From PALSA-555 sp035468285 (GTDB lineage Bacteria > Actinomycetota > Acidimicrobiia > IMCC26256 > PALSA-555), in assembly GCA_035468285.1 (NCBI GenBank), contig DATISY010000039.1, positions 1-16,029 on the forward strand: 16,029 nucleotides of DNA, read 5' to 3'. Both the position numbers and the translations under genes were made by a program. How positions within the stretch are numbered: position 1 is the stretch's first letter; each line of letters starts with the position of its first letter. The notes beneath the pieces are model-generated. The model ran no database searches. It was not told the origin of the DNA and saw nothing but the letters and a program-made list of their open reading frames with translations. Below are positions 1 through 6,869 of the stretch, piece by piece.

Positions 1-1366
1 CGTGCTCGATCCCTCGACAGAGCACGTCGAGGTCGGGGGTGGTGTCGTAGTCGCCGGTCACGCCGAAGTTGACCTGCCCGTCGTAGGAGAAGATCGCGAC
101 CGCGGTCCGGCACTGGGCGCCGAGCGGGACGTAGGGGTACGCGGTGCGCATGCGTCGCCCCAGGACATACAGCGGAAGCTGCGGCCCCGGGACGTTGGTG
201 GTGATGGTGTTGACGTTGCGCTGCGCTGCCTTCGCCGCGATGCGGGTGCCGAGCGCGAGAAGGACGGGCGGCGCGAACCCCGACATCGACGTGAGGGCCT
301 CCCCGGCAACGGCCTGGTTCGAGTCCTTCAGCCCGGCGAGCTGGGCGCTCACCGTGTGGAGCCGCTCCACGGGATCGGCGACCCCGACGGGCAGGTCGGC
401 GAACATCGCGGAGACCTTGTTGTCGTAGGTGCCGTCCCCGACGGCGCGGCCGCTGAGGTCCCGGCCCCGGACCGATACCGGCACGAGCGTCCGCACGACC
501 CGGTCGACGGTCTCACCCCGTGACTCGAGGAGGGTGCGGAACCCGGCGGTGATCCCGGTCAGCACCACGTCGTTGAACGTGCCGCCGAGCTCCTTGCGGA
601 TCCGTTTGATGTCGTCGACCGTCGTGGACGCCCACCCGTACCGGCGGTGCGGCCCGATCGGGCCGTTGAGGCTCGAGACGGGTGGGCGGGGGACCACGCC
701 GGCGAGGGCGGCGAAGCCGCTCACGATCTCACCGAGCTGCGCCAGTGCCTGCAGCGGCACTCGGCTCGCGGCGCGCAGGGCGCGCAGCTGCTCGTACGGG
801 CTGCGGGCCATCGCCACGAGCGCGTCGGCGGCCAGGTCGAGGGCCGAGGGTGCGGGGTCGGGGTGCCACGGCTGCTCGACGGTGGTCGCCGCGGTCGGGG
901 AGGTGTCGAGCAGGACCGTGAGCAGCTCGGTGCCCGAGACGCCGTCGACGATGCTGTGGTGGGTCTTGCAGATCAGCGCCCACCGGTTGTCGTCGAGCCC
1001 TTCGACCATCCAGAGCTCCCAGAGCGGCTTGCTGCGGTCGAGCTGCTGGCTCATGACGCGCCCGATGAGGCGACGGAGCTCGGGCTCGCCGCCGGGCGCG
1101 GGGAGCGCAGTGTGGCGGACGTGGTACTCGATGTTGAAGTGGGGGTCATCGACCCAGACGGGCCGGCCGAGCTCGAACGGCACGAACCGGACGACCTGGC
1201 GATACCGCGGGACCCGCGCCAGGTGGCTGGCGAGCATGGCGCGGAAGTCCGCGTAGCTGGGCGCCGGGCCGTCGAGGAGCAGCACGGAGGCGATGTGCAT
1301 GTGGCTGACGCTGTCCTCGACGTGGAGGAACAGGGCGTCCAGCGGGCTCATCCGGTCCACGGCCAT
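1..1366 (-). CDS. WS/DGAT/MGAT-type acyltransferase (wax ester synthase / diacylglycerol acyltransferase), 3' end cut off
   Basis: Members of this family transfer an acyl group from acyl-CoA to a long-chain alcohol or diacylglycerol, making wax esters or triacylglycerol at the inner face of the membrane. Read from ATG at 1366, 455 codons are visible; full members are about 460-480 residues, so only a short C-terminus is missing. The catalytic HHxxxDG motif is intact as HHSIVDG (residues 136-142). Other family hallmarks are the opening MSPLDALFLHVED (6-18), KPLWE (113-117), FNDVVL in the second half and TNVPGP near the C-terminus. The start is supported by a GAGGGGGAG ribosome-binding sequence at about 1370-1378, 3-4 bases before the ATG. 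Actinobacteria often carry many paralogues, and some have weak or unknown activity, so the substrate cannot be assigned. It is divergent from the weak gene at 1413. Confidence 0.95.
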   Translation of the reverse strand, partial: MAVDRMSPLDALFLHVEDSVSHMHIASVLLLDGPAPSYADFRAMLASHLARVPRYRQVVRFVPFELGRPVWVDDPHFNIEYHVRHTALPAPGGEPELRRLIGRVMSQQLDRSKPLWELWMVEGLDDNRWALICKTHHSIVDGVSGTELLTVLLDTSPTAATTVEQPWHPDPAPSALDLAADALVAMARSPYEQLRALRAASRVPLQALAQLGEIVSGFAALAGVVPRPPVSSLNGPIGPHRRYGWASTTVDDIKRIRKELGGTFNDVVLTGITAGFRTLLESRGETVDRVVRTLVPVSVRGRDLSGRAVGDGTYDNKVSAMFADLPVGVADPVERLHTVSAQLAGLKDSNQAVAGEALTSMSGFAPPVLLALGTRIAAKAAQRNVNTITTNVPGPQLPLYVLGRRMRTAYPYVPLGAQCRTAVAIFSYDGQVNFGVTGDYDTTPDLDVLCRGIEH

Positions 1367-1385
1367 GGGCTCCCCCTCGCGTGGG

Positions 1386-1403
1386 CGCCCGCCCGGGCGG
1401 GCG
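1386..1403. repeat. 18-bp perfect palindrome in the divergent gap
   Basis: CGCCCGCCCGGGCGGGCG reads identically on both strands and has no spacer. It lies 20 bases upstream of the acyltransferase ATG (1366) and 10 bases before the possible GTG at 1413. With no loop and no T-tract it is a poor terminator. A symmetric operator or a structure in the 5' leader are the options. In DNA this rich in G and C some palindromes are expected by chance. Confidence 0.5.
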
Positions 1404-1412
1404 GCACTCGGC

Positions 1413-1880
1413 GTGGACAGAACCTACGCCCGCCCGCTCCCGCCCGCTCCCGCCCGCTCCGGACCGGTACCGGCCCACGAGGAGCCGTTCCTCGATGCGC
1501 AGCTGCCGTTCCGGTCGTGCACCGACCTCGCCGTGTTCACGGCGTTCCTCAACCGGATCCGCGACCGGGCCGACCTGGAGGAGATGATCGCCGTCGGCTC
1601 CCTCGACGCGGAGCGGGTGCTCGGCGTCTTGGCCCGTTACCTCGGGCCGCGCGACCCGCGGCTGGAACGGCTCCAGGCCCCTCACGACCTGACCCCCGCC
1701 CAGGTTGCCAGGCGACGGCGGCGGTGCCGGGGCTCCTGCGCGTGGCGAGCGGGCGGTCGGCGTCGGGTCGTCGCAGTCGCGGACCGAGCGCTGCCGGATG
1801 TGCGAGAGCCGGTCGCGGTGGTCGTGGCGGCCGACGGATCGATCACGACACCGCGGTGGGGCTCGCGCCGCGGCCGGTGA
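1413..1880 (+). CDS. hypothetical protein, possibly a decayed gene
   Basis: I do not recognise this protein. From GTG 1413 it would be 155 residues. Residues from about 25 to 95 read like real protein, with third codon positions strongly G/C and an alternating hydrophobic/charged pattern (for example LAVFTAFLNRIRDRADLEEM). From about 1700 to 1765 this frame turns into an arginine/cysteine-rich run, while another plus-strand frame there looks more protein-like (ATAAVPGLLRVASG). From about 1766 this frame again looks coding (VVAVADRALPDV). That would fit two compensating frameshifts, a sequence error, or a chance frame. No convincing ribosome-binding site precedes the GTG. The 3' end overlaps the convergent gene at 1843-2940 by 38 bases. 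Start and reality are both uncertain. Confidence 0.35.
   Translation: MDRTYARPLPPAPARSGPVPAHEEPFLDAQLPFRSCTDLAVFTAFLNRIRDRADLEEMIAVGSLDAERVLGVLARYLGPRDPRLERLQAPHDLTPAQVARRRRRCRGSCAWRAGGRRRVVAVADRALPDVREPVAVVVAADGSITTPRWGSRRGR
1421..1426 (-). promoter_or_regulatory. possible -10 box (TAGGTT) for the acyltransferase gene
   Basis: Minus-strand TAGGTT fits the TANNNT -10 pattern of actinobacterial housekeeping promoters. It would place transcription start near 1414 and give a leader of about 45-50 bases containing the 18-bp palindrome. No TTGACA-like -35 is seen; that position is occupied by the 10-bp tandem repeats. Confidence 0.3.
1431..1460. repeat. three perfect tandem copies of a 10-bp unit
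   Basis: The unit CGCCCGCTCC occurs three times in a row without mismatch, directly upstream of the candidate -10 box of the acyltransferase gene on the minus strand. Because 10 bp is close to one helical turn, the repeats would present the same face three times. If the gene at 1413 is real, they lie in its proline/alanine-rich N-terminus. Confidence 0.8.
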
Positions 1881-2940
1881 AGAGGGGGAGGTCGAGCGGG
1901 GTGACGAGACCGGGCGCGGCGGCGCAGACGGCCGGGATCGCGTTCACGACGCGCATCGCGGACCCGAGGATGCCCGCCTCGTTGTGGTCGCCGTGGTCCC
2001 CTTCCGGCGTGATGTCGCAGGTGTACGACGGGGCGCCGCGCACCTCGATCCGGTATCCCGAACGCTCGCCCGGCAGCGTCGGCCAGGCCGGGCCGATGTC
2101 AGCCCGGAGGCGGTTGACGTGCGCCGCGGTGACCACCGGTCGGCCCGCCACGAGGCCGTGGAGCTCGAAGCGGACACCGGCGCAGGTTCCCCGTTCGATG
2201 GTGCCCATGGCGGTCTCGAACGTGTCGGGGGCGGGGAGGCGCTCGTGTTCCTCGCGGAGCTCCTCGACGGACCAGCCGAGCGCGTCCGCGACGAGGTGCA
2301 CCATGCCACCCCAACCGCCGGCGATCGCGCCCGGCGTGAACAGCGGCGCGTCCGCGTCGACGGGACGGCCGAACCCGAAGAAGGCACCCGTGAAGGTGGG
2401 GTCCGGGTAGGTGGAGTAGTCCATGATCTCGGTCACCCGAACCGAGTCGACGGTCTCGCACGCCCCCGCCACGGCCAGCGGCAGCACATCGCCCGACCAT
2501 CCCGGGTCGAGGCCCGACGTGAACAGTGTCGACTGACCCTCGACGCACGCTGCTTCCAGCGTGGCCCGCAGGCCCCGCGGCATCGCCGGCGGGTAGACGA
2601 GGAACACCAGGGCGGTGTTCACGACATTGACACCCGCGCTGAGGATTCGGGTGAGGTCCTCGACGGTCTCCCGCACCCTCGTCTCTCCCTGCGCCATGTA
2701 CGACACGCAGTCCGGCGACGCGCCGAGCAGCGCGTCGACGTCCGCCGTCGCGGTGATGCCGGTGGGCGCTTCGAGGCCGCACAGCGCGGCCGCGTCGCGC
2801 CCGACCTTGTCCGGCGTGTGCGCGTGCACCCCGACCAGCGTGAGGTCGGGACGGCCGATGATGGCCCGCAGCGCGTGACGCCCGGCGTTGCCGGTGCCCC
2901 ACTGGACGACGCGCCGGGGCGGTGGGCTCGTGCCGGGCAT
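1843..2940 (-). CDS. DapB-N-like NAD(P)-dependent dehydrogenase (dihydrodipicolinate reductase-like / 2,4-diaminopentanoate dehydrogenase-like)
   Basis: The 365-residue protein opens with a Rossmann fold: RRVVQWGTGNAGRHALRAI, with the dinucleotide-binding loop GTGNAGR at residues 15-21. Next come the DapB-like DKVGRDAAALCG and a YMAQGETRVRETVEDL segment. True DapB proteins are about 245-270 residues; this length and the conserved DPGWSGDVLPLAVAGAC stretch instead match the uncharacterised actinobacterial group annotated as dihydrodipicolinate reductase-like or NAD(P)H-dependent amine dehydrogenases. The substrate is unknown, and lysine biosynthesis is unlikely. The ATG at 2940 is preceded by TACCGT and six bases, the spacing of a leaderless transcript, and there is no Shine-Dalgarno sequence. 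The gene is divergent from the secreted-protein gene at 3050. Confidence 0.85.
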   Translation of the reverse strand: MPGTSPPPRRVVQWGTGNAGRHALRAIIGRPDLTLVGVHAHTPDKVGRDAAALCGLEAPTGITATADVDALLGASPDCVSYMAQGETRVRETVEDLTRILSAGVNVVNTALVFLVYPPAMPRGLRATLEAACVEGQSTLFTSGLDPGWSGDVLPLAVAGACETVDSVRVTEIMDYSTYPDPTFTGAFFGFGRPVDADAPLFTPGAIAGGWGGMVHLVADALGWSVEELREEHERLPAPDTFETAMGTIERGTCAGVRFELHGLVAGRPVVTAAHVNRLRADIGPAWPTLPGERSGYRIEVRGAPSYTCDITPEGDHGDHNEAGILGSAMRVVNAIPAVCAAAPGLVTPLDLPLFTGRGASPTAVS

Positions 2941-2992
2941 GGCTGGACGGTAGCGGCACCCGATCGCGCCACGCCCGGGTCCCCGTCCAGCC
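2941..2992. repeat. 10-bp perfect inverted repeat spanning a divergent promoter region
   Basis: GGCTGGACGG at 2941-2950 returns as its exact reverse complement CCGTCCAGCC at 2983-2992, with 32 bases between. The left arm abuts the ATG of the minus-strand dehydrogenase and overlaps its candidate -10 box. The right arm ends 6 bases before the candidate -10 box of the plus-strand gene. It could be a two-site operator controlling both genes. Confidence 0.6.
2947..2952 (-). promoter_or_regulatory. candidate leaderless -10 box (TACCGT) for the DapB-N-like gene
   Basis: On the minus strand TACCGT is followed by six bases (CCAGCC) and then the ATG at 2940. That spacing puts the transcription start at or next to the A of the ATG, the usual form of leaderless actinobacterial genes. 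No ribosome-binding sequence competes with this reading. Confidence 0.45.
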
Positions 2993-2998
2993 GGTCGT

Positions 2999-3004
2999 TA
3001 GGCT
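2999..3004 (+). promoter_or_regulatory. candidate -10 box (TAGGCT) for the secreted-protein gene
   Basis: TAGGCT fits TANNNT and would start a transcript near 3011, giving a leader of about 39 bases that includes the GAAGGGA ribosome-binding sequence at 3034-3040. No good -35 hexamer is visible. Confidence 0.3.
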
Positions 3005-3049
3005 CCACGACCGGACACCGACCCGCCGAGACCGAAGGGACGAACGACC

Positions 3050-3745
3050 GTGAGCCGACCTGCTCGCCGAGGCGCGGCCATCACCGCGCTCGGTGCGGTC
3101 ATCGTGCTCGGCTTGGTGACCCCCCGCGCGGGTGCGGCGGTGTCGGCGCGGGATCGGGCGATCCTCGCCGCGGGTGTCGTCCAGCGGGCGGACGTCCCCG
3201 CGGGGTGGGTGTCCCAGAAGCAGACCGTCGGCTCCGGGGCCCGGTACAAGGGGATCCCGGCGTGCAAGAGCTTCGCGACGGTCCTGAACGCCACGACCCT
3301 CACCGTGCCCCACCGGCTCTCACCCGAGTTCTCCGATCCGGCCTCGGCGACCCGGACCACGCTCGCCGCGAACACCGCGTACGCGTTCCATGACGCGACC
3401 GCGGCCGGCCGCTACCTCGACGCCTACCGGGCGGCGCGCGTCGCCGCGTGCCTCACCCAAGCGCTCCAACCCGCCGTCAAGGGCTCGGTCCCGGGCGCCT
3501 CCCCGACGGTGAGCGTGGTTCCCCTGACCGACCTGGCGGGCCTCGGCGACGACGCGGTCGGCTACCGCCTGACCGTGACCGCCTCCTCGCAGGGGACGTC
3601 CCAGACCCTCTACGCCGACATCGTCGACGTCCGGGTCGGTCGGGCCGTCCTCGGCTTCACCTTCCAGAACCTGGGGGCGGACCTCCCGTCGGCGGTGTCG
3701 ATCATCCGCCCGCCCTCCAACCGGGTGGCGCCCCTCGCCACCTGA
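3050..3745 (+). CDS. secreted protein of unknown function
   Basis: The GTG at 3050 has GAAGGGA (3034-3040) nine bases upstream, a good ribosome-binding sequence. The 231-residue product starts with a Sec-type signal peptide: basic residues (RPARR), a hydrophobic core at about 10-24, and a likely cut after RAGAA near residue 30. The mature part has exactly two cysteines (72 and 134), which could form one disulfide, and no further membrane segment, so it is probably exported. A general resemblance to mycobacterial extracellular sensor-type domains (PknH-like) is suggested by size and the cysteine pair, but I cannot assign it. It is divergent from the dehydrogenase gene and convergent with the PAS-GGDEF-EAL gene, with 13 bases between stop codons. 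Confidence 0.8.
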   Translation: MSRPARRGAAITALGAVIVLGLVTPRAGAAVSARDRAILAAGVVQRADVPAGWVSQKQTVGSGARYKGIPACKSFATVLNATTLTVPHRLSPEFSDPASATRTTLAANTAYAFHDATAAGRYLDAYRAARVAACLTQALQPAVKGSVPGASPTVSVVPLTDLAGLGDDAVGYRLTVTASSQGTSQTLYADIVDVRVGRAVLGFTFQNLGADLPSAVSIIRPPSNRVAPLAT

Positions 3746-3746
3746 G

Positions 3747-3756
3747 CACCCGGGTG
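3747..3756. terminator. short palindrome between convergent genes
   Basis: CACCCGGGTG is a perfect 10-bp palindrome filling most of the 13-base gap between the stops at 3745 (plus) and 3759 (minus). It has no loop and no T-tract, so terminator function is only suggested by its position. Confidence 0.2.
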
Positions 3757-3758
3757 GG

Positions 3759-6692
3759 TTAGTGCAGCGCCCAGCTGCGGAGCTCCCCGGCCAGCGATGC
3801 GGGTTGGGGCTCGGCGAACAGGTGACCCTGCGCCAGCTCGCAGCCCAGCGTGCGGAGCGCGGCGAGCTGCTCGGGGGTCTCGACCCCCTCGGCGGTGGAG
3901 CTCAGGCCGAGGGCGTGGGCGAGGCTGATGACGGCGGTGACGATCGCCGCGTCCTCGGTGTTGTCGGCCAGTCCCCGCACGAAGCTCTGGTCGATCTTGA
4001 GGGCCTCGATGGGGAACCGTTTCAGGTGACTCAGCGAGGAGTAGCCAGTCCCGAAGTCGTCGACCGCGAGGTGGATCCCCTGGGCGCGCAGGGCCCGCAA
4101 CGCGCTGCTCGCCGACTCGGTGTCGTGCATGAGGGTGGTCTCGGTGATCTCGAGCCACAGCGTGCCGGGTCGGATCCCGCTGTGGTCGAGCACCCGGGCG
4201 ATCTGGTCGGGGAACGAGGGCTCGGTGAGCTGACGGGGCGAGACGTTCGCGCTGATCGTGACGGGCCGCTGGTCGGGCCGAGCGGCCTGCCACCGTGCCG
4301 CCTGGACACAGGCGGTCTCGAGGACCCAGGCGCCGATCGGGACGATGAGGCCGGTCTCCTCGGCGAGGCCGATGAACTCGATCGGAGCGACCAGACCGCG
4401 CTCAGGGTGGCGCCACCGGATCAACGCCTCGAACCCGACGACGCGGCCTGTCTCGAGCTCGAGGATCGGCTGGTAGTGCAGCTCGAACTCTCCTCGCTCG
4501 AGCGCCCGGTGCAGCGCGTTGCCGGTGTGGAGGTGCTCCAGGGTGCGGGCCCGGCTGCGCTCGTCGAAGAACTCGGCTCGGTGGCGCCCCTGATCCTTGG
4601 CCCGGTACATGGCGGTGTCGGCGTCTCGCACGAGGGTCTCGGGTGTCTCCGCGTTCCGTCCGGAGCAGGCGATGCCGATGCTCGCGGTGACGAAGACCTC
4701 GTTGTCGGCGAGGACGACCGGGCGGGCGACCTCGTCGAGGACCCGCTCCGCGAGCACCCGGACGGCGCTCGGGTCGTCGACGTCGGGGCATAGGATCGTG
4801 AACTCGTCGCCCCCGAAGCGCGCGACGGTGTCACTGGGTCGCAGCATGCGGCGAAGCCGATGCCCGAGCGTGATGAGGAGCTGGTCGCCGGCTTCGTGGC
4901 CGAGGCTGTCGTTGATCACCTTGAAGTGGTCGACGTCGAGGAACAGCACCGCGACCCGGTTGCGGCGCCGGTAGACGCGGCCCATGGTCTTGCGCAGCCG
5001 ATCGATGAAGAAGGTGCGGTTCGGCAGACCGGTCAACGGGTCGTGGACGGCCTGGTGAGCCAGCCGTTCACCGATCGCCTTGCGCTCCGTGATGTCCTCG
5101 ATCTGGCCGATCATGTACAGGGGCGTCCCGTCCGTGTCACGGACTGCGGACACGCTGAGCGAGACCCAGACGACGTGACCGTCGGCGTGGAGGTACCGCT
5201 TCTCGAGGGTGTACTCGTTGAACTCGCCGGCGAAGAGCCGCTGGATGTGATCGGCGTTGTCTCCCCAGTCGTCGGGGTGGGTGATGTCGCGGATCTGCAG
5301 GTTGGCGAGATCGGCTGGCTGGCGGCCGAGCATGCGGGCGAACGCCCGGTTGCTGCGCAGGACCCGACCCTGCGCGTCGGCGAGAGCCATCCCGATCGGG
5401 GCGTGCTCGAACGCGCTGCGGAACCGCTCCTCGCTCTCTCGGAGCGCGCGCTCGGCCTCGAACCGGTCCGTGATGTCACGGGCGTTGACGACGATGCCAC
5501 CCACGTTGGGATCGTCGAGGAGGTTGGTGGCGATCACCTCGAGCCAGCGGTACTCGTCGTCGAAACGGAGCAACCGGGCGGTGAACCGGGTCGTCTTCCC
5601 TTGCGAGCCGAGCAGCCCGGCGAGGCCCTCGACGAACTGGTCGCGATCATCGGGGTGGACCAGATCGGACTGGTCCGTCCCGACGAGGTCGTCGGCCGGG
5701 ACCCCGGCGAACCGGGCCGCGGCCGGGCTGAGATAGGTGATATCGCCCGTCGCGTCGTACACCACGACGAACTCGGACGCGTGCTGGACCAGGGACCGGA
5801 ACCGCTCCTGGCTGGCCTGCAGCGCGTCGTGCGCCGCGCGGCGCTCGGAGATGTCGCGCGCGTTGACGACGATGCCCTTGACCGCGGGGTCATGGATCCG
5901 ATTCGTCGCGATGGCCTCGACCCAGCACCACGACCCGTCGGCGCGGCGCATACGGAACTCGCGCCGGTTCTCCGGCTTCGTCTCGTCGACGCGACCCTGG
6001 AAGATCCCGACGATCTCGGCCCGGTCGTCGGGATGGATGAGGTCGAACGCGGAGACGACCGGCATGGACGGGTCACCCTCGGTGAAGGAGCCGCTGGGCC
6101 AGCCGAGCACCGTGGTGACGGATGGGCTGCCGTACAAGATGCGGCCCGTGGCGTCGACGACCGTCACCATGTCGGACGAGTGCTCGACGAGCGCACCGAA
6201 GCGCCGTTCGCTCTCGCGCACCGACGCCTCGGCGGCGAGCTCGGACAGGTCGCGGGCGACCCCGAGCACGTGCGTGCATTGACCGGCGCCGTCGAGGATC
6301 GGCTCCAGCGTCACCTCGTACTCCAGCGACCGGTCCGAGAACTCGAAGCCGACCTCGTACCGGAGCGGTTCGCAGCGCTCGGCGACGTCGTCGTACCGGC
6401 CGAGCGCTTCGCCGGAGAACTCGGGGGGCAGGACCTCCGCCGGGTCTCGGCCGATGACCGGCTCGGTGACGCCGTTGTGGGCCAGGTGGGCGCGGTACGA
6501 CTCGTTGATCCCCGCATACCGGAAGTGCCGGCGGCGTCCCGGGCCGTGGACGCTGAGCAAGAAGGCGGGTTGGGGGGGTGGCGGCTTCCCGGCCAGCCGA
6601 GCCCAGACCGACGCGGCGGACAGGGCGTGCTGGCGGCGCAGCCGGGCGGGGCGGCGCGCCGGGGTCCAGCGCTGATGCCGTGCGGTTGTCAC
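3759..6692 (-). CDS. PAS(x4)-GGDEF-EAL bifunctional c-di-GMP synthase/phosphodiesterase
   Basis: This 977-residue protein combines sensing with making and breaking c-di-GMP. Order: PAS-like 1 (about 40-155), PAS2 (160-285), PAS3 (293-413), PAS4 (420-540), GGDEF (548-705), EAL (718-975). The GGDEF site is canonical (627-631) and DPLTGLPNR (551-559) is present. The inhibitory RxxD site is RPSD (618-621), exactly five residues before GGDEF. The EAL domain keeps E755-A-L, N816, E848, DDFGTGYSSL (D878, D879), K899 and E935-G-V-E938, so phosphodiesterase activity is expected too. No membrane segment is seen, so it should be cytoplasmic. PAS2 and PAS3 look like a recent internal duplication. The start is GTG 6692 with GGGAG about ten bases upstream; a TTGATC-N17-GATAGT promoter lies upstream. 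It stands alone as a transcription unit. Confidence 0.97.
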   Translation of the reverse strand: MTTARHQRWTPARRPARLRRQHALSAASVWARLAGKPPPPQPAFLLSVHGPGRRRHFRYAGINESYRAHLAHNGVTEPVIGRDPAEVLPPEFSGEALGRYDDVAERCEPLRYEVGFEFSDRSLEYEVTLEPILDGAGQCTHVLGVARDLSELAAEASVRESERRFGALVEHSSDMVTVVDATGRILYGSPSVTTVLGWPSGSFTEGDPSMPVVSAFDLIHPDDRAEIVGIFQGRVDETKPENRREFRMRRADGSWCWVEAIATNRIHDPAVKGIVVNARDISERRAAHDALQASQERFRSLVQHASEFVVVYDATGDITYLSPAAARFAGVPADDLVGTDQSDLVHPDDRDQFVEGLAGLLGSQGKTTRFTARLLRFDDEYRWLEVIATNLLDDPNVGGIVVNARDITDRFEAERALRESEERFRSAFEHAPIGMALADAQGRVLRSNRAFARMLGRQPADLANLQIRDITHPDDWGDNADHIQRLFAGEFNEYTLEKRYLHADGHVVWVSLSVSAVRDTDGTPLYMIGQIEDITERKAIGERLAHQAVHDPLTGLPNRTFFIDRLRKTMGRVYRRRNRVAVLFLDVDHFKVINDSLGHEAGDQLLITLGHRLRRMLRPSDTVARFGGDEFTILCPDVDDPSAVRVLAERVLDEVARPVVLADNEVFVTASIGIACSGRNAETPETLVRDADTAMYRAKDQGRHRAEFFDERSRARTLEHLHTGNALHRALERGEFELHYQPILELETGRVVGFEALIRWRHPERGLVAPIEFIGLAEETGLIVPIGAWVLETACVQAARWQAARPDQRPVTISANVSPRQLTEPSFPDQIARVLDHSGIRPGTLWLEITETTLMHDTESASSALRALRAQGIHLAVDDFGTGYSSLSHLKRFPIEALKIDQSFVRGLADNTEDAAIVTAVISLAHALGLSSTAEGVETPEQLAALRTLGCELAQGHLFAEPQPASLAGELRSWALH

Positions 6693-6758
6693 GAGCCTGC
6701 TCCCAGCCCCCGGTGGTTCGTCCGAGCCCCTCTTCTCACCCTGCGTGGCTCTCTGACC

Positions 6759-6787
6759 ACTATCGGCCCCTTTCGCGGGTAGATCAA
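6759..6787 (-). promoter_or_regulatory. sigma-70-type promoter for the PAS-GGDEF-EAL gene
   Basis: On the minus strand TTGATC (6787-6782) is followed by exactly 17 bases and GATAGT (6764-6759). Four of six -35 bases and four of six -10 bases match TTGACA/TATAAT, including the critical A2 and T6 of the -10. Start would be near 6752, leaving a leader of about 60 bases with a GGGAG ribosome-binding sequence before the GTG. It is the only candidate in the window with both hexamers at ideal spacing. Confidence 0.5.
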
Positions 6788-6851
6788 GCCCTCGGAGCGC
6801 TCATGCAGGCCGGGCCGGGGCCGGAGCCCGGGGGCCGGGCGGTGCGGGTTC

Positions 6852-6866
6852 GGGCCGCGGCGGCCC
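6852..6866 (-). terminator. GC-only stem-loop just after the CoA-transferase stop
   Basis: GGGCCG and CGGCCC (6852-6857 and 6861-6866) pair around a 3-base loop, 3 bases beyond the TGA at 6870. There is no T-tract, which is common for actinobacterial terminators but leaves the call weak. Confidence 0.3.
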
Positions 6867-6869
6867 CGG

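Noticed and set aside
647..3393. Long plus-strand frames (647-2410 and 1705-3393) across the acyltransferase and dehydrogenase genes
   Set aside because: They mirror the real minus-strand genes and show low-complexity Arg/Gly/Pro composition.
4860..6782. 640-codon open frame on the plus strand
   Set aside because: Lies antisense to the PAS-GGDEF-EAL gene, which has full domain conservation. Long antisense frames are expected in very GC-rich coding DNA.
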